Positions 37,334 to 45,189 of a stretch of DNA of 64,000 nt are shown here, piece by piece. The position numbers and the translations under genes were made by a program. A model generated the notes under the pieces. It had not been told where the DNA came from. It did no database searches and saw nothing but the letters and a program-made list of their open reading frames with translations. Source of the stretch: Campylobacter curvus (lineage in GTDB: Bacteria > Campylobacterota > Campylobacteria > Campylobacterales > Campylobacteraceae); assembly GCF_013372125.1 (NCBI RefSeq), contig NZ_CP053826.1, forward strand, positions 1,674,001 to 1,738,000, read 5' to 3'. The stretch's first letter is position 1. Each line of letters begins with the position of its first letter.

Positions 37334-38209
37334 CTAGCGTGCATTTTCGCCCTCTATCTTTTGCAAATTTACATTAAAGGCCTTTGCGCTCACGGTGACG
37401 ATATCGCCCGCCTTTAGCCCGGCCGCTTCGTCGCAGCTTAGCACTATCTCGCAAAGCTGCTGGCCCACGAGCACAAGCGCTACAAATATCGCGTCGCAGC
37501 GTTTTATCTCTAAAATTTTGCCGTTAAATGCAAATTTTTGAGAGCCGGACTGCTTTAAAAACACCTCCGCAGGGCTCGCCGCGGTGCTTACCTTACCGCC
37601 ATCAAGCACGAAAACTTTCGAGCAAAGCTTATAGATCTCGCCCACATCGTGACTAACGAGCACTACGCTCATCTTGAATTCGGCGTGAAGCGCTTGCAAA
37701 TAATCTTGTAGCTTGCCTCTCATATCGTTATCAAGTGCACTTAGCGGCTCGTCAAGCAGTAAAATTTCAGGTCGTCTCATCAGCGCACGAGCGAGCGCCA
37801 CACGCTGTTTTTGACCGCCGGAGAGCTTTGAGATACGTGCATCTTTTAAGCTGCCTAACTCGCACATGGCTAAAAGCTTATCCGCAAGCTGCTTGTCTTT
37901 GTTTGCAAAGAGTAAATTTTCAAGCAAGTTCATATTTTCAAACAGGGCGTAATCCTGAAACAAAAACCCGATATTTCGCTTTTGTGCCGGTAAATTTACG
38001 TTTTCGTCGAAAAAGACTCGTTCGCCGACCTTGATACGTCCGCTATCTGGCGTCTCAAAGCCGGCCAGCAAGCGTAAGATAGTCGTTTTGCCGCCGCCGC
38101 TCTTGCCGTAAAGCGCGACGAATTCACCGCGATTTATCTGTAAATTCGCATCAAGGACGAATCTCCCGCTAGCGCCGCTGAGCTCTTTTTTGCACGAAAT
38201 TTCAATCAT
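37334..38209 (-). CDS. modC: Molybdate ABC transporter ATP-binding protein
   Basis: A 291-residue ATPase with Walker A GKSGGGKT (35-42), signature LSGGQKQRVALARAL, Walker B LLLDEPLSALD and a C-terminal TOBE region (about 215-291). It energises uptake through ModB and possibly through the orphan ModB-like permease at 7.5 kb. It overlaps the preceding Mop gene by 8 nt. Confidence 0.92.
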   Translation of the reverse strand: MIEISCKKELSGASGRFVLDANLQINRGEFVALYGKSGGGKTTILRLLAGFETPDSGRIKVGERVFFDENVNLPAQKRNIGFLFQDYALFENMNLLENLLFANKDKQLADKLLAMCELGSLKDARISKLSGGQKQRVALARALMRRPEILLLDEPLSALDNDMRGKLQDYLQALHAEFKMSVVLVSHDVGEIYKLCSKVFVLDGGKVSTAASPAEVFLKQSGSQKFAFNGKILEIKRCDAIFVALVLVGQQLCEIVLSCDEAAGLKAGDIVTVSAKAFNVNLQKIEGENAR

Positions 38210-38600
38210 CGATGCCGCTTATGTGGACGCAGGTCGATTTGATATAGGCAAAGACGCTGTCGCCCTCGTTTAAATTCAGCTCATTGCAAGAAAGGCTGGA
38301 GATTATGCTCTCAAACTCGAACTGAGCGAATTTCAGATGAATAACACTTAAAATTTCGCCCTTTGAAATTTTAAGTATTTTGCATGGAAGTTCGTTTCTT
38401 ATCGAGCAGTTTTGAAGCTTTGAAGTAGCGATTATCACATCGGAGCTTTTGAAATTTAGCCTGACGTTAAGGCCCTCGCGCAAACGACTGTGATCGCCAA
38501 GGGCCAACATATAGATGACGGCGTCAGTATCTGAAATTTGAAATTTATAGCAACCGACGCCATCACGCTCAAGTATTTGTAAAATTTGCGCTTTTATCAT
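38202..38600 (-). CDS. Mop/TOBE-domain molybdate-binding protein
   Basis: A 132-residue cytosolic protein in the middle of the mod operon, matching the small molybdopterin-binding protein seen between mod genes in C. jejuni. The second half (CSIRNELPCKILKIS, LNLNEGDSVFAYIKST) is a Mop/TOBE fold; the first half is a divergent version of the same. It may store molybdate or shuttle it. It overlaps modA by 4 nt and modC by 8 nt. Confidence 0.78.
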   Translation of the reverse strand: MIKAQILQILERDGVGCYKFQISDTDAVIYMLALGDHSRLREGLNVRLNFKSSDVIIATSKLQNCSIRNELPCKILKISKGEILSVIHLKFAQFEFESIISSLSCNELNLNEGDSVFAYIKSTCVHISGIDD

Positions 38601-39352
38601 TTAGCCGGGACGTTGTAGCCAAATTTTTTGAAAATTTCCCTACCTTTATCGCCCAAAACGAAGTCGTAAAATGCCTTTGCTTCCGCGTTATTTTCGGCGC
38701 GTTTAGTTATCACGATACCTTGATCGATCGGAGTGTAGAGCTTTGGATCTACAAATGCGTAGTTCACGCCCTCTTTGTATTTTGACATTTTCTCGTCAAA
38801 CAGCGCGCTAGCCGCGATAAATCCGACATCAGCAGCACTTAGAGCCTGAGAGAGGGTCTCTGAAATTTTTTGCGCATAGACGATATGTTTTTCGACTTTA
38901 TCGAACAATTTCGCGTTTTTGAGCGCTTCGATACTTGCCTTGCCGTAAGGTGCGGTCTCAGGATTTGCTATCGAGATGGATTTTAGCCCCACGACTACGT
39001 TTAGTCCTTTTTTGAAGTCGATATTTCTGATAGAAAACATCGCAAGCGCGCCTTGTGCATAAATTACCGGCTTGGTTGCTGCAAATCCGCTGTCATATAC
39101 CTTTTGAGTAAAGCCCATGTCAGCAGCCATGAAGATATCGGCAGGCGCGCCGTTTTGTATCTGCGTAGTGAGGCCGCCGCTCGCGCCAAGTGTCACATTT
39201 ACCTTTGTTTGCGGGCTGACCTTGGCAAATTCGCTGATGAGCTCAGGGAAAGCGTATGTCGTATTTGCCGCCGCATAGACTGTTATATCCCCCGCAAATG
39301 CGCTGATAGCAAGCGTAATGCTCGCAACTATCGAAGAAAGAAATTTTTTCAT
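38597..39352 (-). CDS. modA: Molybdate-binding periplasmic protein
   Basis: A 251-residue exported protein with a signal peptide (MKKFLSSIVASITLAISAFA) and the ModA pattern TVYAAANTTYAFPEL, LGASGGLTTQI and GAPADIFMAAD. The start abuts the modE stop. It delivers molybdate to ModB/ModC for molybdoenzymes such as formate dehydrogenase and nitrate reductase. Confidence 0.93.
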   Translation of the reverse strand: MKKFLSSIVASITLAISAFAGDITVYAAANTTYAFPELISEFAKVSPQTKVNVTLGASGGLTTQIQNGAPADIFMAADMGFTQKVYDSGFAATKPVIYAQGALAMFSIRNIDFKKGLNVVVGLKSISIANPETAPYGKASIEALKNAKLFDKVEKHIVYAQKISETLSQALSAADVGFIAASALFDEKMSKYKEGVNYAFVDPKLYTPIDQGIVITKRAENNAEAKAFYDFVLGDKGREIFKKFGYNVPAK

Positions 39353-40138
39353 TTATACTCCTATTATGATTTGTGATGATTTTACTACCGCTGTCAGCTC
39401 GTCGCCGACGCCTATTTGCATATCCATAGCGCTATCTTTTGTGATTATAGCGGTCAGGGTCTGCTCGTCGCTTAGTTTCATCGTTATCTCGGCGCTAACC
39501 ACCCCTATTTTGGCCTCTATGACCTTGCCTTTTAGCTGATTTCGCGTGCTGAGATTAAGCTTCTCGTCGCCTTTTACCAGGATGACAGCCGGGGCTTTGA
39601 ATATAAAAACGACCTTTTTGCCGACCTTTAGGGCTAAACTTTTCTCGCTTTCGACCGTGATAGTCGCGCTTAGAGTGCTGCCGTTGCTAAGGCGAGCGAT
39701 GACTTCGGTATTCACCGCACCTGAGTTTATATGCGTTATCTCGCAGCATAGCTGGTTGCGAGCGCTTAAATTCATGCTCATGCGCTGTAAATTCACGATA
39801 TCGACATCGTTAAAATCGACCTTCTCGCAGATCCTTTGTAAAAAATCTTTCTGCGCTTCAAGTATCGCATCGTAAATTTCGATCATCTTTTCGCCGTATT
39901 CGCTTAGCTCCGAGCCGCTATTTTTCTTGTTTCCGTCCGCACGAACTATGAGAGGCTTGTGACTTTTATTGTTGAGAGTATCGAGACTGTCCCAAGCATT
40001 TTTATACGAGATGCCGACAAAATCGGCCGCCTTGGTTATGCTTTTTGTCTTTTTTACCGCTTTAAGAAGCTGTATATGCTTTGCTAAAACTTGTGTATCT
40101 TCGCTCAAAAACAGCTCTAAATTTACGTCCGATTTCAC
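39353..40138 (-). CDS. modE: ModE-type molybdate-responsive regulator
   Basis: A 261-residue regulator: an N-terminal winged helix-turn-helix (about 15-70, SITKAADFVGISYKNAWDSLDTLN) followed by two Mop/TOBE domains (about 123-190 and 195-261, each beginning with an SxRNQLxG-like block). It senses molybdate and should repress the mod operon it heads. A short palindrome upstream may be its operator. Confidence 0.9.
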   Translation of the reverse strand: MKSDVNLELFLSEDTQVLAKHIQLLKAVKKTKSITKAADFVGISYKNAWDSLDTLNNKSHKPLIVRADGNKKNSGSELSEYGEKMIEIYDAILEAQKDFLQRICEKVDFNDVDIVNLQRMSMNLSARNQLCCEITHINSGAVNTEVIARLSNGSTLSATITVESEKSLALKVGKKVVFIFKAPAVILVKGDEKLNLSTRNQLKGKVIEAKIGVVSAEITMKLSDEQTLTAIITKDSAMDMQIGVGDELTAVVKSSQIIIGV

Positions 40139-40174
40139 CTTTTTCCTTTCTATATAATAATTTAATTTCGTAAG

Positions 40175-40190
40175 TATAGCTCATGCTATA
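40175..40190. promoter_or_regulatory. Palindrome upstream of modE, candidate ModE operator
   Basis: TATAGC-TCAT-GCTATA, 6-bp perfect arms, 36 nt before the modE start and also upstream of mlaA on the other strand. It resembles ModE boxes in having TATA-rich half sites, but the match to the E. coli consensus is loose. Confidence 0.35.
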
Positions 40191-40297
40191 TATTAATTTA
40201 CTTAAAATTTCAAATAAAGTGTTTTAATTCTTTTAAAGTTTCAAAAGGATAAAATCTAGACTAATTTTTAAAATTTTAGGCTATTATAGGACATTTT

Positions 40298-40999
40298 ATG
40301 AGAATTTTGCTGGCTATTTTCTTTAGCACGCTACTAGCTTTTGCAAACCCTAGCACAAACGAAGCGGACGAATTCGACGTGGAATTTGACGCCAAAGCCA
40401 ACACCTTTGACCCACTAAGCGGCTACAACCGCGTGATGACGAATGTGAACGATTTTATATATTCAAACATACTCACTCCTGCCGCCAAGGGCTATGCCTA
40501 CGTAGTTCCCGAGCCCGCGCGCACCGCGATCTCAAACTTTTTTGACAATCTCATGTTCCCTATCCGCTTCGTAAATAACGTGTTACAGCTTAAATTCCAA
40601 AACGCAGGTGAGGAGACGCTGAGATTTCTTGCAAATACGATAATCGGCTTTGGCGGACTGACCGACGGCGCGAAATACTACGGACTAAAAGAGCACGACG
40701 AGGATCTGGGGCAGACGCTAGGATACTGGGGCGTAGGCAGCGGTTTTCATATCGTTTGGCCGATCTTAGGACCTTCAAATTTAAGAGATACTGCGGGCAT
40801 GGTGGGAGATTATTTCGCAAATCCTATCAGCTACGTGAAGCCAAGAGAGCTATCCATCGGTATAGGCGCGTTTAAATACCTAAACGACTTCTCGCACGAT
40901 CCGACGGCCTACGATAAGCTCAAAAAAGACGCGATCGATCTTTATCCGTTTTTACGCGACGGCTACGAGCAAAGACGCGAACACCTAATCAAGGAATGA
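40298..40999 (+). CDS. mlaA: MlaA (VacJ) outer membrane lipid-asymmetry protein
   Basis: A 233-residue exported protein with FDPLSGYNRVMTNVNDFIYSN, NFFDNLMFPIRFVNN, and LGYWGVGSGFHIVWPILGPSNLRDT, all VacJ hallmarks. It removes phospholipids from the outer leaflet. The signal peptide ends near LLAFAN without a lipobox Cys, unlike E. coli MlaA. It starts the mlaA - mlaC - RND exporter operon, as in C. jejuni Cj1371-1373. Confidence 0.9.
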   Translation: MRILLAIFFSTLLAFANPSTNEADEFDVEFDAKANTFDPLSGYNRVMTNVNDFIYSNILTPAAKGYAYVVPEPARTAISNFFDNLMFPIRFVNNVLQLKFQNAGEETLRFLANTIIGFGGLTDGAKYYGLKEHDEDLGQTLGYWGVGSGFHIVWPILGPSNLRDTAGMVGDYFANPISYVKPRELSIGIGAFKYLNDFSHDPTAYDKLKKDAIDLYPFLRDGYEQRREHLIKE

Positions 41000-41001
41000 A
41001 T

Positions 41002-41598
41002 ATGAAAATTTTTAAAATTTTACTCGCTGCGGTGCTATTTGCGTGTAGCCTTTGGGCGGTCTCTGAAAACGAGATCAAGCAAGAGGTGACTAAGCGCACA
41101 GACGAAGCTATCAAGGTGCTAAAAGATACAAATTTAGACAACGCGGCAAAGAGTAAGGCCTTGTTTGCGATATTCGATCCGTTGTTTGACTTTAAGCAAA
41201 TGGCTAAAATCAGCCTTGGCAAGCGCTACAACAGCCTAAGTGCCAGCGAGCAAAAGCAGTTTGACGAGGCTTTCGAGCAAAAGCTAAAAAGCTCATACAT
41301 CGATAAGCTACTTAGCTACACCAATCAAGAAATAAACATAAAAGACGCGAGCAAACCTCAGCCAAATCGCTACTGGCTAAATTCCGAGCTCATAAGCGAG
41401 GGCAAACCCTATGAGTTCGTCTATAAATTTTACGACGCGAAGGAGCGCGGCTGGCTAATATATGATATCGATATCATAGGCGTGAGCATCATCCAGACAT
41501 ACCGCAGTCAGTTTGCCGACCTACTTGACAACGCCGATTTTGCGACACTGATAGCAAAGCTAAATCAAACAACCCTACCAAATCAAGGCGACAAATAG
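41002..41598 (+). CDS. mlaC: MlaC (Ttg2D) periplasmic phospholipid-binding protein
   Basis: About 198 residues with a signal peptide (MKIFKILLAAVLFACSLWA) and the MlaC pattern of helices ending in WLIYDIDIIGVSIIQTYRSQF. It carries phospholipids between membranes. The ATG at 41002 is chosen since GGA lies 6 nt before it, whereas for the ATG at 40996 that site would touch the start codon. The gene starts just after the mlaA stop. Confidence 0.88.
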   Translation: MKIFKILLAAVLFACSLWAVSENEIKQEVTKRTDEAIKVLKDTNLDNAAKSKALFAIFDPLFDFKQMAKISLGKRYNSLSASEQKQFDEAFEQKLKSSYIDKLLSYTNQEINIKDASKPQPNRYWLNSELISEGKPYEFVYKFYDAKERGWLIYDIDIIGVSIIQTYRSQFADLLDNADFATLIAKLNQTTLPNQGDK

Positions 41599-41604
41599 CC
41601 CTTG

Positions 41605-44049
41605 ATGCGCGCTATTTTTAAATTTATCCTGACCTTTGACAAGCTCATCATCGCGCTTGTCTTGGCATTAAGCGCGCTATTTGGCTACTTTAGCACGAAG
41701 CTTAGCATAGACGCCTCGGCGGAAACGCTCCTGCTGGAACACGACCCCGATCTTGAGGCCTGGCGCGAAATTTCAAAACGCTACATCTCACCGACCTATC
41801 TTGTAGTGACCTATACGCCCAAAAATGGCGATCTGCTAGCTAACGAGAGCCTTGATCTCATCAAAAATTTAAGCGACGAACTGGCCAAAAACGATATGGT
41901 GCAAAACGTCCTTTCTATCCTGAACGTCCCGCTCCTTGAGAGCGTAGATGGCGGGCTGACGGGTATTTTCAAGCACACTCCTACGCTGATGGATGCGGAT
42001 ATAAACAAAAGCAAGGCAAGGGAGGAATTCTCACGTAGCCCCCTTTATAGCGGCAACCTCATCAGCAAAGATCTAAAAACCACGGCGATCGTGCTAAATT
42101 TAAAGGACGACGAGAAATTTAACGAGCTTTTAAACGAGCGAAACGAGCTTAGTTTAAAAGAGCAAAACGGCACGATAAGCGCAGCCGAAAATGTGAAATT
42201 TGAAGAGGTGAAGGTCGAGTTTAAGCGCTACCGAGACGAGCTCAGGGTCAAGGAACATGAAAATTTAGAGCGCATAAAAGCCAGCATCGCGAAATTTAAC
42301 AGCCAAAATAGCTTATTCCTGGGCGGCGCAAACATGATAGCCGATGATATGATAAGCTTTGTCAAAAGCGATCTTTACATCTACGGCATCAGCGTTTTGC
42401 TGCTGCTTGGCTTTAGTTTGTGGCTATTTTTCAGGCAGATACGCTGGATAGTGCTGCCGATATTCATCTGCGCGGTGAGCGTAGTTTTTACGACCGGGAT
42501 ATTTGGGCTCTTTGGCTGGGAGGTAACGGTGATCAGCTCAAACTACATCGCCCTGCAGCTCATCATCACCATCTCCACGGTCATCCACCTCATCGTAAGC
42601 TACCGAGAATTTTACATAAAGCATCCAAAATACAGCCAAAGGCAGCTCGTATATCTCACGCTGTGTGATAAATTCAGCCCCTCTTTTTGGGCGATATTTA
42701 CGACGATCATCGGCTTTAGCTCGCTAGTGACCGCTGACATCAAGCCCGTCATAATGCTAGGCGTGATGATGAGCTCGGGTATCGCGGTATCGCTTGTGCT
42801 TGCGTTTTTATTGTTTGGCTCGATAGTTGTGAATTTAAGTAAAATTCCGCCTGTGAGGACGTTTGAAAACAAATTCCACTTTACCAAGCAATGCGCCGCT
42901 ATCGCCATAAATTCGCGTAAATTTGTCTACGGCGTCTGCGTTTTGGTCGTAGTTTTCGGACTTTATGGCATCAGTAACCTAAAGGTCGAAAACAGCTTCA
43001 TCGGCTATTTCAAAGAAGACACGCAGATCCGCCAAGGCATGCAGATCATAGACACCAAGCTAGGCGGCACGATCCCGGTAGACATCATCGTGACCTTTAA
43101 GGGTAGCGCACGGACAAAAGACGATAGCGGGCAAAAGGATGAATTTGAAAGCGAATTCGACGCGGATGCGAACGATGCGAAGTATTGGTTTAACAGCTAT
43201 CACATGCGTGTCGCAGAAAAGATCCACGATCATCTAAAAAAGCAAAATTTCATCGGCAACGTAAGCTCACTAGGCACGCTTATCAAGGTCATGAAAGAGC
43301 TGAACAACGGCGAAGTCGATGATTTCCTACTCGCGGCAATGTATGAGAAGCTACCGCAAAACTACAAAAACATACTCCTGACCCCTTACGTGAGCGTAGA
43401 AAACAACCAACTGCGATTTAGCATGCGTATCATCGACAGTGATAAAAATTTGCGTCGCAACGAGTTTTTAAAAGAGCTCAAAGCCGGCGTAGAGCAGATC
43501 AGCAAAAACGACGATGTAAAGGTCGAAACGGTCGGCATGATGGTGCTTTATAACAACATGCTTCAAAATTTGCTAAGCTCGCAGGTCGATACTTTCGGGC
43601 TGACCGTGTTCATGCTATTTGTCGTATTTTGCTTTATATTTAAAAGTATCAAGCTGGCCACGATCGCCATAGTCTCAAACATCATCCCGCTTTGCACGCT
43701 ATTTGGCGTGATGGGTATCTTTGGCATACCGCTTGATGTTATGAGTATCACAATCGCGGCCATCAGTATCGGCATCGGCGTCGATGACATCATCCATTAT
43801 ATACATCGCTTCCGCGAGGAACGCCTCACAAAAGGCATAGTAGAGAGCATAAAAGCCAGCCACGCCAGTATCGGATACGCGATGTATTACACCTCGTTCA
43901 CGATATTTTTGGGCTTTAGCGTAATGATAACGAGCAACTTCATACCGACTATTTATTTTGGACTTTTGACCGATCTGGTTATGATCTTTATGCTGCTTGG
44001 CGCACTCATAATACTGCCAAGCCTCATCATAAGCTTTGTAAGAAGGTGA
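41605..44049 (+). CDS. RND/MMPL-family exporter
   Basis: A protein of about 814 residues with the two-fold RND build: one N-terminal span, a large periplasmic loop (about 35-245), a group of five spans, then a second loop and spans (SIGIGVDDIIHYIHRFREER near the end). It belongs to the MmpL / HpnN-like group linked to lipid transport. It follows mlaA and mlaC and probably works with them. ATG at 41605 is preferred to the TTG before it. Ten bases after the stop a MITE copy begins. Confidence 0.85.
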   Translation: MRAIFKFILTFDKLIIALVLALSALFGYFSTKLSIDASAETLLLEHDPDLEAWREISKRYISPTYLVVTYTPKNGDLLANESLDLIKNLSDELAKNDMVQNVLSILNVPLLESVDGGLTGIFKHTPTLMDADINKSKAREEFSRSPLYSGNLISKDLKTTAIVLNLKDDEKFNELLNERNELSLKEQNGTISAAENVKFEEVKVEFKRYRDELRVKEHENLERIKASIAKFNSQNSLFLGGANMIADDMISFVKSDLYIYGISVLLLLGFSLWLFFRQIRWIVLPIFICAVSVVFTTGIFGLFGWEVTVISSNYIALQLIITISTVIHLIVSYREFYIKHPKYSQRQLVYLTLCDKFSPSFWAIFTTIIGFSSLVTADIKPVIMLGVMMSSGIAVSLVLAFLLFGSIVVNLSKIPPVRTFENKFHFTKQCAAIAINSRKFVYGVCVLVVVFGLYGISNLKVENSFIGYFKEDTQIRQGMQIIDTKLGGTIPVDIIVTFKGSARTKDDSGQKDEFESEFDADANDAKYWFNSYHMRVAEKIHDHLKKQNFIGNVSSLGTLIKVMKELNNGEVDDFLLAAMYEKLPQNYKNILLTPYVSVENNQLRFSMRIIDSDKNLRRNEFLKELKAGVEQISKNDDVKVETVGMMVLYNNMLQNLLSSQVDTFGLTVFMLFVVFCFIFKSIKLATIAIVSNIIPLCTLFGVMGIFGIPLDVMSITIAAISIGIGVDDIIHYIHRFREERLTKGIVESIKASHASIGYAMYYTSFTIFLGFSVMITSNFIPTIYFGLLTDLVMIFMLLGALIILPSLIISFVRR

Positions 44050-44059
44050 AATAAAATTT

Positions 44060-44300
44060 GGCTCTTATAATAAAATGCTGATAGCCTTAAACTAACGCTT
44101 CGCAAATCTTATTCGCTTCGCAAGACGCCGAACATATTCGCGTTGCTCGCAGCTTTTTAAGACGCTTCGTTGCACTCGCAACTGCAAGCAGACCGCGGTC
44201 AGCTTTATAGCTTCCCTCAAAATCGGCGGCGATAGTGTCGCTTCATAAGGTTTGACTTCACTTTGAGAGCTGAAAATCAATGAGATGTTTTAATGGAGAT
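44060..44300 (+). mobile_element. MITE-like element, copy E (perfect 8-bp target duplication)
   Basis: A 241-bp element. The left end GGCTCTTATAATAAAATGCTGATAG lacks GTT relative to copy A; the right end is AATCAATGAGATGTTTTAATGGAGAT, decayed at its tip. It is flanked by perfect TAAAATTT at 44052-44059 and 44301-44308. The body is collinear with copy A (CGCTTCGCAAGACGCCGAAC, CGCGGTCAGC, AAATCGGCGGCGATAGTGTCGC, AGGTTTGACTTC). The right duplication touches the stop codon of the next gene. Confidence 0.8.
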
Positions 44301-44307
44301 TAAAATT

Positions 44308-44880
44308 TCATTTCATTATCTTTAAAAATGAATAAACATCAGCTACGCCGTCAATGTGTTTGGCGTACCATATAGCGTGCTTTTCTTGCTCGATGCTATC
44401 CACGACTCCGCTAAATACGACATCGCAGCCCACGATACTGACCCTGACGTTCGTGCCCTCGACGATGCTGTCTTTAAATAAATTTTGCTTCAAATCGGCT
44501 AAAATTTTAAAACTATCGCAGGGATAGTCCTGCTTTTTTATCTGCAAATACGTATAAATTTTGCGCACACCGTCCGTATCTTTGGCGAGCTCTATGAGCT
44601 TATCTTGCATCTTTATATCATCTACGAGCCCGATGAGATAGACATCGCCGTAAAAGCACTCGATCTCGATGTCAAGGTTACTAAGTCCCTTTGAAAAGAA
44701 AATTTTGCTTCGTAGTTTGCTCTGGATGAATTTATCTCGCGTGATAGAGTAGATGCCACGCTGATCGCGTGAGATCGAGTAGGCGTCGTAGACATTAAGC
44801 GGTGCGGTAGCCGGGGTAAACAGCGCCGAGCAGCCAAAGAGCGACAATATCAAAACCATAGCGATAACGGCTCTTAAAAT
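44308..44880 (-). CDS. BON-domain lipoprotein, possible ATT start
   Basis: A lipoprotein of about 190 residues with two BON domains (about 50-120 and 125-190, VYLIGLVDD and VVFSGVVDS being their cores), expected in the periplasm and tied to the membrane by Cys in LFGC. The first ATG (44859) gives a signal peptide without basic residues. An ATT at 44880, with AAGGAT 6 nt before it, adds LRAVIA and restores the Arg, so ATT may be the real start. Similar to OsmY/YraP-type proteins in envelope stability. Confidence 0.78.
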   Translation of the reverse strand: MLRAVIAMVLILSLFGCSALFTPATAPLNVYDAYSISRDQRGIYSITRDKFIQSKLRSKIFFSKGLSNLDIEIECFYGDVYLIGLVDDIKMQDKLIELAKDTDGVRKIYTYLQIKKQDYPCDSFKILADLKQNLFKDSIVEGTNVRVSIVGCDVVFSGVVDSIEQEKHAIWYAKHIDGVADVYSFLKIMK

Positions 44881-45025
44881 GGTAAGATCCTTATGAATTT
44901 TGCTCGAATTATAGCATTTTTAAGCCATGCTTTGGGCTCGGGGCGGCTATTTTTATTAAAATTTTAAATTTAATAAAAATTTGAAGTAAAATTTACATAA
45001 AATTTGCTAAAATACGCTCACTTAC

Positions 45026-45120
45026 GGAGGATAAAGTGATCTGGTGGCGCTCACGGACTTCAAATCCGATGGCGGGGCGGTTGACCGTCTTGCGGGGAGT
45101 TCGATTCTCTCATCCTCTCG
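45026..45120 (+). tRNA. selC: tRNA-Sec (anticodon UCA)
   Basis: A selenocysteine tRNA. The anticodon arm GGACTTCAAATCC has UCA at 45060-45062 in a CTTCAAA loop, as in E. coli selC. It has a long variable arm (GGCGGGGCGGTTGACCGTCTTGC) and a T arm GGGAG-TTCGATT-CTCTC. The acceptor GAGGAT (45027-45032) pairs with ATCCTC (45112-45117), and G26 can wobble with T118; CCA is encoded at 45121-45123. The first acceptor pair is imperfect. It implies that this organism makes selenoproteins. Confidence 0.93.
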
Positions 45121-45189
45121 CCAAAATTCCAACCGCTACAGATACGCTGATTTGTAAAGTAGACCAGCCAAAGCTAGCCTACTTATACT

